In this document: one piece after another, positions 27,076 to 35,407 of the stretch
Position numbering within the stretch: the first letter of the stretch is position 1
How the letters are laid out: each line of letters begins with the position of its first letter
Source of the DNA: CAZGUG01 sp964625335
GTDB taxonomy: Bacteria; Bacillota; Clostridia; Ch29
Direction: 5' to 3'
DNA length: 64,000 nucleotides
Assembly: GCA_964625335.1 (NCBI GenBank)
Contig: CAZVBE010000002.1
Location: 62,001-126,000 of the forward strand
Notes under the pieces: model-generated
Database searches by the model: none
What the model was told of the DNA's origin: nothing
Seen by the model: the letters and a program-made list of their open reading frames with translations, nothing else
Position numbers and translations under genes: made by a program

Positions 27076-27139
27076 CTAGGATATGAACCGTTATTATTTC
27101 TTGTTACATGTAAAAAGGCAAAAAGGTGGGGTGAGGTAT

Positions 27140-27643
27140 TTGAAAAAGGAAAGGGAATTTCGCACCGTCCGGGGGTATCAAATATTAAATGCAGGTAGTA
27201 GGATGTTAACTTCAAGTATGGAGGATTATCTCGAAATGATATATAGGACCTGTATAAAAAAAGGTTATGCACGTATTAACCAATTGGCGGAAAAATTAAA
27301 TGTCCGTCCGTCATCAACGACTAAGGTGATCCAGAAATTAAGGGAACTGGGGCTGGTGGATTATCACAAATACGGGATTATCCAGTTGACAGAGGAGGGC
27401 AAGGCCATAGGGGATTTCCTTTTGCAAAGACATGAGATAATTGAAGAGTTTTTGGAAAATCTTGGAATAGAAGAAACCCGGCTTAAAGATACCGAAATGA
27501 TAGAACACGATGTAAGTCTTAACACACTGCAGAGCATATATGTTCTCAATAGGTTCCTGTCTGAAAATCCTGATGTAAGGAAGCAGTATGAATTATTTAA
27601 ATCAGGGTTCAATAAAAGTATTGACCTTATATATCCGCAATGA
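27140..27643 (+). CDS. DtxR/MntR-family metal-dependent repressor
   Basis: About 167 residues with the DtxR winged helix (MEDYLEMIYRTCIKKGYARI, then LAEKLNVRPSSTTKVIQKLR) and the metal/dimerisation domain (RHEIIEEFLENLGI, EHDVSLNTLQSI). The C-terminal SH3 domain is absent, as in MntR-type members. TTG 27140 is preferred, about 9 bases after AGGTGGG. The longer frame from 27083 adds an unlikely hydrophobic leader. It faces away from feoAB and probably represses that operon when iron (or manganese) is abundant. Confidence 0.85.
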   Translation: MKKEREFRTVRGYQILNAGSRMLTSSMEDYLEMIYRTCIKKGYARINQLAEKLNVRPSSTTKVIQKLRELGLVDYHKYGIIQLTEEGKAIGDFLLQRHEIIEEFLENLGIEETRLKDTEMIEHDVSLNTLQSIYVLNRFLSENPDVRKQYELFKSGFNKSIDLIYPQ

Positions 27644-27687
27644 TATACAAAAACCGTCATGATTAACGGCTTTATCCACAGTTTTGA

Positions 27688-27716
27688 TTGAAATTGGGAA
27701 TTTTTTGTTATATAAT
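27688..27716 (+). promoter_or_regulatory. Sigma-A promoter for the PAS/GGDEF/HD-GYP gene
   Basis: TTGAAA (27688-27693) and a perfect TATAAT (27711-27716) are separated by 17 bp. This would start a transcript with a leader of about 290 bases before the next gene. Confidence 0.65.
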
Positions 27717-28013
27717 GGCTTTATTTAAACTATGCATTTTGTCAGAATATGTTTATAATAATTATTGCCGGGTATTAATGGAGCAACATTATCTAAAAAG
27801 ACTGTTTATTAATTAAAACACAGCTATAACCATCTGATCTAAAGGCTTGCGGAACAGTCACAATCACGAAGACCTCCTTCAACATCACAGGGACGAACAT
27901 ATAAAAATGCGGTCTGGTATAAAGTCGAATGTGCTCTTAACAGGTAAGATACTTAAAGTTAGATTATTGAGTGCCTGCGTTCTGTGCTATGGCACGAAGG
28001 GGCTGGTCAAACA
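27717..28013 (+). other. Long untranslated leader, no gene seen
   Basis: The 297 bases between the promoter and the ATG at 28014 hold no supported gene. I could not match them to the c-di-GMP-I, c-di-GMP-II or other riboswitch consensus sequences I know. Confidence 0.35.
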
Positions 28014-30221
28014 ATGTCAAAGGATTTTTCAAGGTCAATCATTGAAATGAGCCCGATTGCCTATGCTTATCACAAGCTCATATGTAATGAAAACGGAGAC
28101 CCCTGTGATTATGAATTTTTGGATGCGAATGCTGCCTACGAAAATTTCACCGGACTTAAGGCATGTGATATTATCGGCAAAAGGGCTGCGGAGATTTTTC
28201 CCCGCATCAGAGACGGGGAATCAGACTGGATAGAAATGTTTGGCGAGATTGCCATTAATGGCGGAATCAAAGAGTTTGAACAGTATTCATATCTCTTAGA
28301 GGGATATTACAGGATAACGGCATTTTCTCCCCGAGAATTCTATTTTGTGACCTTTTTCATTGAGATTGGCAAATCAGAACAAAGGCAGGAATTGAAGGCA
28401 TTAAAAAGGAGCGGAGAACATCTTCGCCACATTTTGGACTCCACTGCTGAAGGGATATACGGTATTGACACCGAAGGGAAATGTACCCTGTGCAATGCCA
28501 GCTGTTTGACTTTACTGGGATATCAATACGAACATGAACTGCTAGGAAAAAACATGCATGAGATGATACATAAAAAACACCGGGATGGTACGCATTATCC
28601 GGAGGATGAGTGCAGAATATATCAGGCATTTAAAAGGGGAAAGGGAACCAATGTGGATGATGAAGTGTTCTGGAGGTCGGACGGCACATGCTTTCCGGTC
28701 GAATACTTTTCATATCCACAGTATCGTGATGGCGTCATTATAGGCGCGGTAGTAACGTTCGTTGATATCACCGATCGAAAAAAGGCGGAGCACGAGCTAC
28801 GGGAAAGCGAACGCAGCAAGGCTGTGCTGCTGTCCAATTTACCCGGAATGGCCTATAGATGCAATTATGACAGGGATTGGACAATGCAGTTTGTTTCGGA
28901 CGGGTGTTTTGAGCTTACAGGCTATCATCCGGAAAGCTTGCTGCATAACAGGGAAATTTCCTTTAATTCATTGATTGAACCGGAATACAGGGATGTTATA
29001 TGGGATAAATGGGCTATGATACTTGCCTCAAAAAAGGTTTTTAAATTCGAGTATCCTATAATAACTGCCTCAGGAGAACTAAAATGGGTATTCGAGCAGG
29101 GGCAGGGCATTTATGACGAAGCTGGGGAGGTTAAAGCCCTTGAGGGACTGATTATCGATATAACGGATCGTAAAGCAAAGGAAGAAGAAATCCAATATTT
29201 GAGTTATCATGATTTTCTGACAGACCTGTATAATCACAGATTTTTTGAAGAGGCAAAGAAACGGTTTGATGATCAAAGCTTCCTGCCGTTATCAATAATT
29301 ATCGGAGATATTAACGGTGTCAAGCTTATCAATGACGCTTTTGGTCATGGGGCAGGAGACGACCTCATTGCTAAAACTGCAAAGATTATAAGGGGCTGCT
29401 GCCGGGAGGGAGATATACTGGCCAGAACCGGAGGAGATGAATTCAGCATACTATTGCCTAAAACAGATTCCGAAACCGCCTTTGAAATAATGGAAAACAT
29501 AAAAGCAGCATGTGAGGATTATAACAGCAGTATTTCGAATGATATATTCCGCCTTAACATGTCTTTGGGATACAGCACAAGGGATTCTATGGGTGAGGAT
29601 GTCGATAAGGCAATAAAAGCGGCGGAAGATTATATGTACAAGCGCAAGCTTTTAGAGCACAAGAGTTCGCACAGTGCTATTTTAGCATCAATAAGGGCGA
29701 CCATGCTTGAGAGAAGTCAGGAAACCGAAGAGCACGCGGAGAGGCTGATTAAGCTGACAAAAAAAGTTGGCGCACACCTTGGCCTTTCCCAGATAGAGCT
29801 TGATGAGCTGGAATTATTGGCTACACTGCACGATATCGGGAAGGTAGGCATTGATGACAGAATATTGAACAAGCCAGGAAAGCTAAACGAAGAAGAATGG
29901 GTCGAGATGAAAAAGCATCCGGAAATCGGGTACAGGATTGCAATGTCGTCCCCGGACCTTGTGTCCATTGCAGAATATATTCTGTGTCATCATGAAAGGT
30001 GGGATGGCAAAGGATATCCCCAGGGCCTGAAAGGCGAAGAGGTTCCATTGATTTCACGTATCCTTGCAGTTGTCGATGCGTATGATGCTATGACGGAGGA
30101 CAGGCCATACCGAAAAGCAATGGGTAAAGAAGATGTCATTATGGAAATCCTGAACAATGCCGGTTCCCAGTTTGATTCCGATATTGTTGATATTTTTATT
30201 GATATACTTAAACATGAATAG
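28014..30221 (+). CDS. Multi-PAS protein with GGDEF and HD-GYP domains
   Basis: A 735-residue cytoplasmic signalling protein. Three PAS-like domains fill about residues 1-385. A GGDEF domain follows (about 395-555; intact signature RTGGDEF, metal motif IIGDINGVKLIND). An HD-GYP domain occupies the rest (HDIGKVG, and HHERWDGKGYP). The two output domains have opposing activities: c-di-GMP synthesis and its hydrolysis to pGpG/GMP. In such hybrids one often dominates or regulates the other. Both active sites look intact here. ATG 28014 follows AAGGGG by 11 bases. No membrane segments were seen, so the PAS domains sense an internal signal. Confidence 0.9.
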   Translation: MSKDFSRSIIEMSPIAYAYHKLICNENGDPCDYEFLDANAAYENFTGLKACDIIGKRAAEIFPRIRDGESDWIEMFGEIAINGGIKEFEQYSYLLEGYYRITAFSPREFYFVTFFIEIGKSEQRQELKALKRSGEHLRHILDSTAEGIYGIDTEGKCTLCNASCLTLLGYQYEHELLGKNMHEMIHKKHRDGTHYPEDECRIYQAFKRGKGTNVDDEVFWRSDGTCFPVEYFSYPQYRDGVIIGAVVTFVDITDRKKAEHELRESERSKAVLLSNLPGMAYRCNYDRDWTMQFVSDGCFELTGYHPESLLHNREISFNSLIEPEYRDVIWDKWAMILASKKVFKFEYPIITASGELKWVFEQGQGIYDEAGEVKALEGLIIDITDRKAKEEEIQYLSYHDFLTDLYNHRFFEEAKKRFDDQSFLPLSIIIGDINGVKLINDAFGHGAGDDLIAKTAKIIRGCCREGDILARTGGDEFSILLPKTDSETAFEIMENIKAACEDYNSSISNDIFRLNMSLGYSTRDSMGEDVDKAIKAAEDYMYKRKLLEHKSSHSAILASIRATMLERSQETEEHAERLIKLTKKVGAHLGLSQIELDELELLATLHDIGKVGIDDRILNKPGKLNEEEWVEMKKHPEIGYRIAMSSPDLVSIAEYILCHHERWDGKGYPQGLKGEEVPLISRILAVVDAYDAMTEDRPYRKAMGKEDVIMEILNNAGSQFDSDIVDIFIDILKHE

Positions 30222-30283
30222 CAGGCAAATCAGGCGTACCTATACTTATTATGGTATTTGCTATTATTAGCAGCACAGCCTGC

Positions 30284-31063
30284 CTATTTGGCGGCCATGC
30301 CACCATCGATTCTATACATATTTCCTGTAAGATATTTTGCATGATCCGAAGCCAGAAAAAGAATTAGATTAGCTACCTCCTCCGATTCTGCATACCTTTT
30401 CAGGGGAATAGCCTCGGTAAATGCAGACTGAACCGTTTCCGGATGCTCCGGTGAGGCCCCTGCTTCAATAGACCTCATCATACGGTTATTTACCGGTCCG
30501 GGGCACACGGCATTTATGCGTATTCCCATATCAGCGCATTCTAATGCAGCGGTTTTTGTAATGCCGTTCACTGCATGTTTTGATGCTATATAGGGAGCCA
30601 TGCCGGGTGAACCAATAAAACCTGCAACAGAGGATACATTTATGATAGAGCCGGATTTTTGCGATTCCATGACCGGTATTACATATTTTAAACCGAATAA
30701 TACTCCCTTTATATTTACATCCAACACCCACTGAAGGTCTTCCTGCCGGATTGATGGTATGGGAGCAACCTTACCTTCGGTGCCTGCATTATTTACAAAA
30801 ATATCTATCCTGCCAAATCTGGATACAGTTTCTTGTGTGCCGGCCTTTACTTCTTCTTCCTGCCTGACGTCCACTGCCATATTTATGTAGTCTTCTTCAG
30901 GCAGCCCCAAACTTTCAGCCAGACAATTAAGTTTTTCCAGGTTGCTTTGGCGGGAGGTAACAAGGGCCAGTTTGGCACCTTGTCTTGCAAACAATGCAGC
31001 GGAAGCGCCCCCTATACCGCCTGTAGCACCGGTTATAAATACAACCTTGCCTTTAAAATCCAT
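30284..31063 (-). CDS. Short-chain dehydrogenase/reductase
   Basis: A 259-residue classical SDR: the cofactor loop TGATGGIGGA, the NNAGTEG segment, catalytic Ser in INVSSVAG, the YIASK Tyr/Lys pair, and the VCPGPVNNRMM loop. The absence of a basic residue right after the Gly-rich loop slightly favours NAD(H). The substrate is unknown; it resembles generic glucose/cyclopentanol-dehydrogenase-like SDRs. AAGGGG precedes the ATG. It is convergent with the HD-GYP gene and stands alone. Confidence 0.88.
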   Translation of the reverse strand: MDFKGKVVFITGATGGIGGASAALFARQGAKLALVTSRQSNLEKLNCLAESLGLPEEDYINMAVDVRQEEEVKAGTQETVSRFGRIDIFVNNAGTEGKVAPIPSIRQEDLQWVLDVNIKGVLFGLKYVIPVMESQKSGSIINVSSVAGFIGSPGMAPYIASKHAVNGITKTAALECADMGIRINAVCPGPVNNRMMRSIEAGASPEHPETVQSAFTEAIPLKRYAESEEVANLILFLASDHAKYLTGNMYRIDGGMAAK

Positions 31064-31199
31064 GTTATTACCCCTTTTCCTGCAGAATTTTCTTCTTTAG
31101 ACTTTCCATCGATGAGCTTGTTTATTCACACTCTCCGCTGACAGAGAAGGGTGTTTTAAAACTCCGTTTATTGTGCTGATTCCCGGGACATGGCTATAT

Positions 31200-31230
31200 A
31201 TTGACGTCAATCTATGTATAATAATATAAT
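31200..31230 (+). promoter_or_regulatory. Promoter with palindrome over the -35 box before the arsC-like gene
   Basis: TTGACG (31201-31206) and TATAAT (31225-31230) have an 18-bp spacer. The 12-bp perfect palindrome ATTGACGTCAAT (31200-31211) covers the -35 box and could be a repressor site. No ArsR-type gene is adjacent. Confidence 0.5.
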
Positions 31231-31288
31231 TGATATATGTATGACAGGATAATATATGATAAGAATACGCAGTATTGGAGGCGCTATT

Positions 31289-31696
31289 ATGGTAAATGCC
31301 AAGCCGAAGGCAGCTTTTATTTGTGTCCACAATTCATGCCGCAGTCAAATAGCCGAGGCGCTGGGAAAACATTTTGCCGGTGATGTTTTTGACAGCTATT
31401 CGGCAGGCACCGAAATCAGACCGCAGATAAACCAGGATGCGGTAAGGCTGGTTAAGGAGATATATTCAATAGATATGGAAAAAACGCAGTATCCAAAGCT
31501 TTTGACGGACATTCCAACCGTGGATATAGTCATCACCATGGGATGTAATGTGAGCTGTCCTTTCCTGCCTTGTAAGCATCGGGAGGATTGGGGACTTGAC
31601 GATCCAACGGGAAAAAATGATGAGGAATTCAAAGCTGTAATTGTCCAGATAGAAAAGAAAGTCAGGAAACTTGCGAAAAACATACGCTTTAATTAA
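31289..31696 (+). CDS. arsC: Thioredoxin-type arsenate reductase / LMW phosphatase-fold protein
   Basis: About 135 residues with the low-molecular-weight phosphatase P-loop CVHNSCRS (C-x5-R) near the N-terminus. The later segment GCNVSCPFLPCKHREDWGLDDP supplies two resolving cysteines, as in thioredoxin-linked ArsC. It would reduce arsenate to arsenite. ATG 31289 follows GGAGG. No arsenite pump or ArsR regulator lies beside it, so detoxification would depend on genes elsewhere. An LMW phosphatase role is less likely because the C-terminal DPTG is followed by the reductase-type ending. Confidence 0.8.
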   Translation: MVNAKPKAAFICVHNSCRSQIAEALGKHFAGDVFDSYSAGTEIRPQINQDAVRLVKEIYSIDMEKTQYPKLLTDIPTVDIVITMGCNVSCPFLPCKHREDWGLDDPTGKNDEEFKAVIVQIEKKVRKLAKNIRFN

Positions 31697-31777
31697 AACC
31701 CATGCTGTGTTATATTAAGAAAGACGAGCTAAAAAATTGCTGGTATAAACAGGACAGGCATAAACGGGGGGATAAGA

Positions 31778-31966
31778 GTGAGCGTCTTCATTAAGAGAAT
31801 ACTGGGATCGATGTTGATACTACTGGGTCTAAGCGGTATTGTACTTCCAATACTTCCCGGCTGGGTTTTCATCTTTGCCGGAATATACTTAATTAGCCCC
31901 CGAAGGCATAAAAGCATTAAGAGATGGTTAATGAAAACTTTAAAGATCAGAGGAAATGTTACTTGA
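31778..31966 (+). CDS. PGPGW-type small membrane protein
   Basis: Sixty-two residues. One hydrophobic hairpin contains VLPILPGWVFIFAGIYLIS, the mark of the PGPGW/DUF454-like small transmembrane proteins, and a basic C-terminal tail follows. The function is unknown. GTG 31778 follows GGGGGGATA. It is a single gene, convergent with the PII-like gene. Confidence 0.7.
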   Translation: MSVFIKRILGSMLILLGLSGIVLPILPGWVFIFAGIYLISPRRHKSIKRWLMKTLKIRGNVT

Positions 31967-32017
31967 TAAAACACAGGGACAAACACAGGGACAGGCACCT
32001 TGTTTATCCCTTTGACA

Positions 32018-32695
32018 TTACTCCTTCCCCGAGTACAATCCGTAGATTTTGTTAATATTAAGTACAAACATTATCCCCTTTCCGGGTTCATCAATTTTCA
32101 TGGTCTCTCTGACGGAGGATACAATAGTATCGGTCAGGTCTTTTTCGGTTAGTATCATTACAATTTCCTTTTCCGGCTCCACAACTATAGAGAACAAAAC
32201 GCTCTTTTCATCGATTCCCGAACCCCTTGCATTGATTATGGTAGCTCCTTTAGACCCGGCCGAAATCGCTGCATCTACAACAGCTTCGGCTTTGCCCCTA
32301 TCCACAATCGTAAAAACTGCATTATACATTATATTTTTCACACCTCTTCCTTCATAGGTTTTATTATATTCACAATTGCCGGCTCCCAGGAAACTCATAA
32401 CAGTAGTAGAAAAGGCTATTCCACTATCTGGCTTTTTAAAATCAAACCTTTCATTTAGTCCTTCAAGGGCTTTCATGGCGGTTTTCTCCTCCGCTATCAT
32501 CAATACTATCTCTCTTTTAATATTATTGACGCCAAGAATTTCTAACAGGTGGTTTCTGACTGTCCCTTTTGCTAATAGTATCGTACCGCCGGGCACCCCA
32601 CTTTTTTTTGCTGTTTTCAAAACTTTGCTTCCCAAGCCGCAGTCAACTATGACAAAGATGAGCTCGTACTTTGGCATATTGATATTATTTTCCAT
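32018..32695 (-). CDS. Tandem PII-like signalling protein paired with a DUF1538 transporter
   Basis: A 225-residue protein built of two GlnB-like ferredoxin-fold units (about residues 8-110 and 118-222). Each has a core strand (LIFVIVDCG; AVFTIVDRG), a GGTILLAKG or GATIINARG segment where the T-loop begins, and closing strands ending in GIAFST or GIMFVLNI. The T-loops are short and lack the uridylylated Tyr. The protein is therefore PII-like, not a canonical GlnB/GlnK. The stop of the upstream transporter gene lies 4 bases before this gene, so the two are co-translated. It probably senses a nucleotide and gates the transporter. Confidence 0.75.
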   Translation of the reverse strand: MENNINMPKYELIFVIVDCGLGSKVLKTAKKSGVPGGTILLAKGTVRNHLLEILGVNNIKREIVLMIAEEKTAMKALEGLNERFDFKKPDSGIAFSTTVMSFLGAGNCEYNKTYEGRGVKNIMYNAVFTIVDRGKAEAVVDAAISAGSKGATIINARGSGIDEKSVLFSIVVEPEKEIVMILTEKDLTDTIVSSVRETMKIDEPGKGIMFVLNINKIYGLYSGKE

Positions 32696-32699
32696 AGTG

Positions 32700-34175
32700 T
32701 TACTCTCCTTCCTTTACTGTTTGCCTCTTAAAAACGAGTCCCAGAATTTGCAGGGCAATCAATGGAGTTAACGCTACCATTGCAATTACACCAAACCCGT
32801 CAATCAATACGTCTGCCCCTTCAATGGCTCTGGCAGCGCCCTGGGCAAATGCTAATACAAAGGTTGCAGTCATAGGTCCCGAGGCCACCCCTCCCGAGTC
32901 AAAGGCTATTCCTACGAATAGCTTTGGAACAAAAAAGGTCAGGGCAATTGCTGCTGTATATCCGGGCAGTAAATAATGCCATAGCTGTATCCCGGGTATT
33001 ATTATTCTTAACATGGACAGGGCTACCGCAAATGCAACGCCTATGGCCAGGGCAGATATTATTATTTTCCTTCTTATGAAGCCGCTGGTGACCTCTTCTA
33101 TTTGATTTGTCAGTACATACAGCGCCGGCTCTGCCAGAATTACAACCAAGCCAAGCATAAACCCTACCGGGACAATTACCCATTTGCTTCCAAGGGATGC
33201 AATGCCGTAGCCCACTGCGCTGCCAACCTCCATAAACCCTGCATTAACTCCGGTAAGGAATAATACCAAACCGACAAAGGCATATAAAAGCCCCTTTAGT
33301 ATTCTGAACAGTGCTTTATTTGAGAGCTTTAAATATATAATCTGAAGAATAATGAATAGCATTAGTAAAGGCAGCAGAGCCAAGAAAACCTCCGGAATAA
33401 CAGTTGGTAATTTTTCGAAAAATGGCCCGATAACCGAAACTGAATAGGCCGCGTCCATCTCTGTGCTGCCGGTGATTCTGTCCGGTTTTGACAGAATACT
33501 CATAATAATAACTGATAAAATGGCTCCCGATGAGGCTATGGCAACCAGTCCAAAGCTGTCTTCCTCGGATGCAACCCCGCCTTTTAAAGAAGATACTCCC
33601 AGGCCCAGAGCCAGTATAAAGGGTACCGTCATGGCACCGGTGGTGGCGCCCGAGGCATCAAAGGATATGGCTAAAAACTCGGGGGATGTGAAAAAAGCTG
33701 CAGCGAAAATTAGCAAATATACTATTGTCAGAACCTTGCGCAGGGATATATTGTACACAATTCTCAATAAACCCAGGGATAACATTACTGCAATCCCTAT
33801 CGATACAACAATTACTATGCTATGTTTAGATGCCATACCGCCCGTTACATTACCAACCTGTCCGGCCAATATATGCAAATCAGGTTCGGCAATCGAGATA
33901 AAAAAACCAAGTATAAGGCCGGCTATACCTATTATCCATACCTTGTTGCTTTTGGTGAGGGATGCTCCCATCAGGGCACCTATAGGCCCTACACCGATAT
34001 CCGCGCCAAACAGAAATACCGAAAGTCCGAGTGTGATTAGTATTGCGCCTAATAGAAATCTTATTAATAAATGGGTTGCGAGGGGGGCAATTGTAAAATT
34101 TAATACCAATACTATTATTGTTATTGGAAGTACCGAATATAGAACTTCTTTAAATTTTCCGATAAGAATGTTCAA
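32700..34175 (-). CDS. DUF1538 integral membrane protein (putative transporter)
   Basis: A 491-residue membrane protein made of two homologous halves. The first has AEPDLHILAGQVGNVTGG and ISFDASGATTGAMTVPFILA. The second has AEPALYVLTNQIEEVTSGF and IAFDSGGVASGPMTATFVLA. The repeated acidic AEP and FDxxGxxxGxM motifs inside membrane helices are typical of DUF1538. These proteins look like ion or solute transporters with pseudo-twofold symmetry, but the substrate is not known. It is the first gene of a two-gene operon with the tandem PII-like protein. Confidence 0.8.
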   Translation of the reverse strand: MNILIGKFKEVLYSVLPITIIVLVLNFTIAPLATHLLIRFLLGAILITLGLSVFLFGADIGVGPIGALMGASLTKSNKVWIIGIAGLILGFFISIAEPDLHILAGQVGNVTGGMASKHSIVIVVSIGIAVMLSLGLLRIVYNISLRKVLTIVYLLIFAAAFFTSPEFLAISFDASGATTGAMTVPFILALGLGVSSLKGGVASEEDSFGLVAIASSGAILSVIIMSILSKPDRITGSTEMDAAYSVSVIGPFFEKLPTVIPEVFLALLPLLMLFIILQIIYLKLSNKALFRILKGLLYAFVGLVLFLTGVNAGFMEVGSAVGYGIASLGSKWVIVPVGFMLGLVVILAEPALYVLTNQIEEVTSGFIRRKIIISALAIGVAFAVALSMLRIIIPGIQLWHYLLPGYTAAIALTFFVPKLFVGIAFDSGGVASGPMTATFVLAFAQGAARAIEGADVLIDGFGVIAMVALTPLIALQILGLVFKRQTVKEGE

Positions 34176-34607
34176 AAGCCCTCGCCTTCTTTCATTGTAT
34201 TAGAATCCCACTTGTGTTCCTGCCTTCCGCACGGCAAATTAAGCTGTATTCACAGTTTAATTCTATAAGTTCCAAGACTGTTTTGCAAGCATGTTAAGAG
34301 CCTGCCCCCGGCACTTTTCACTATATGAACATGAACGTCAGTAAATGTTTACAATGTGAATAAAAGGAATAAAAAACCTGTACATAAACCGCCGTTAATG
34401 GACGGGTAAAACCGCAAAGCCCTTGACCCACGTGGGAAAGGAATATTTTTAGTTATAGAGGGAGAACACGGGATTTATGGCATATAAATTGCGTGACTGT
34501 ATAGTACATTCCCCAAACTGAAATTACAGTACAAACCGGATCTGCAAGGATCTGTTTATTGTGTTTTACATTAACTGCGAAACATATTTGAGGGAAGGAG
34601 AGGCAAA
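34176..34607 (+). promoter_or_regulatory. Sigma-54 type promoter region of the etf-thl-hbd-bcd-crt operon
   Basis: TGGCATATAAATTGC at 34478-34492 has the invariant GG and GC exactly 10 bases apart and matches the -24/-12 consensus (TGGCA...TTGC). It would start transcription near 34503, about 105 bases before etfB. Upstream (34385-34440) lie a CCCACGTGGG palindrome at 34427-34436 and imperfect repeats of CCGCCGT/ACGGGT that could be activator sites. No gene was found in the 430 bases. Confidence 0.6.
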
Positions 34608-35393
34608 ATGGAGATAATTGTATGTATCAAGCAGGTGCCCGATACCACCGAAGTAAGGATTGACCCTGAAAAGGGGACATTGATAAGGGAAGGAATCCCC
34701 AGTATTGTCAATCCCTTTGACGAGTATGCGGTGGAAGCGGCATTGAGGATCAAAGAGGAAATGGGGGGCAGGGTTACAGTCATTACCATGGGGCCGTCCC
34801 AGGCGGTTGAAGCCTTGAGGAAGTGTGTTGCCATGGGGGCGGACCAGGCAGTACTGGTAAGCGATAAGGCCTTCGCCGGTTCGGATACATGGAGTACCTC
34901 CTATACCCTCGCCGGTGCCATTAAAGCCCTGGGCAAATTCGATTTGGTACTTTGCGGCAAGCAAGCCATTGACGGCGATACCGCCCAGGTGGGTCCGGGG
35001 ATTGCCGAGCATTTAAAAATATCCCAGGTAACCTATGTACAGAAGGTATTGAATGTACACCAGGATGCGATAGAGGTTGAAAGGGGTGTTGAGGCGGGAT
35101 ATGAGCTGATTGAAACCCCGTTGCCCGCTGTTTTAACAATAGACAAGTCTGCCAATGAGCCCCGGCTGCCTTCCATGATGGGGACCATGAAAGCACTGAA
35201 AAAGGAGATACCGACGCTGGCTGCAGGGGATATCGGTGTTAAGGAAGGCCTGTTCGGTATGGAGGGTTCCCCTACCCGGGTCAAGCGTACCTTTACACCC
35301 CAACCGAGAAAAGGCGGCAGGATGCTGCAGGGTGAGATGGAAGAGGTATTGAATGAGCTTGTTAAAATACTCAGAGAAGAAAAAATCGTTTAG
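34608..35393 (+). CDS. etfB: Electron transfer flavoprotein beta subunit
   Basis: A 261-residue EtfB. The start EIIVCIKQVPDTTEVRIDP, the nucleotide-binding MGPSQAVEALRKCVAMGAD and LCGKQAIDGDTAQVGPGIAE, and the signature LPAVLTIDKSANEPRLPSM are typical. With EtfA it carries electrons to or from the acyl-CoA dehydrogenase encoded later in the operon. In clostridia such Etf pairs can bifurcate electrons from NADH to crotonyl-CoA and ferredoxin. Whether this one does cannot be proved from sequence. GGAAGGAGAGG precedes the ATG. It is the first gene of the operon. Confidence 0.92.
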   Translation: MEIIVCIKQVPDTTEVRIDPEKGTLIREGIPSIVNPFDEYAVEAALRIKEEMGGRVTVITMGPSQAVEALRKCVAMGADQAVLVSDKAFAGSDTWSTSYTLAGAIKALGKFDLVLCGKQAIDGDTAQVGPGIAEHLKISQVTYVQKVLNVHQDAIEVERGVEAGYELIETPLPAVLTIDKSANEPRLPSMMGTMKALKKEIPTLAAGDIGVKEGLFGMEGSPTRVKRTFTPQPRKGGRMLQGEMEEVLNELVKILREEKIV

Positions 35394-35407
35394 GGGAGGA
35401 TTAGGAT

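Noticed and set aside
27847..28050. 67-codon frame in the leader of the HD-GYP gene
   Set aside because: It overlaps the true gene start, has no ribosome site and has a composition unlike the neighbouring genes.
34385..34440. Possible c-di-GMP riboswitch (contains CCGCAAAGCCC)
   Set aside because: The GGCAAACC and tetraloop-receptor parts are missing, and the segment lies upstream of the predicted sigma-54 start, so it would not be in that transcript.
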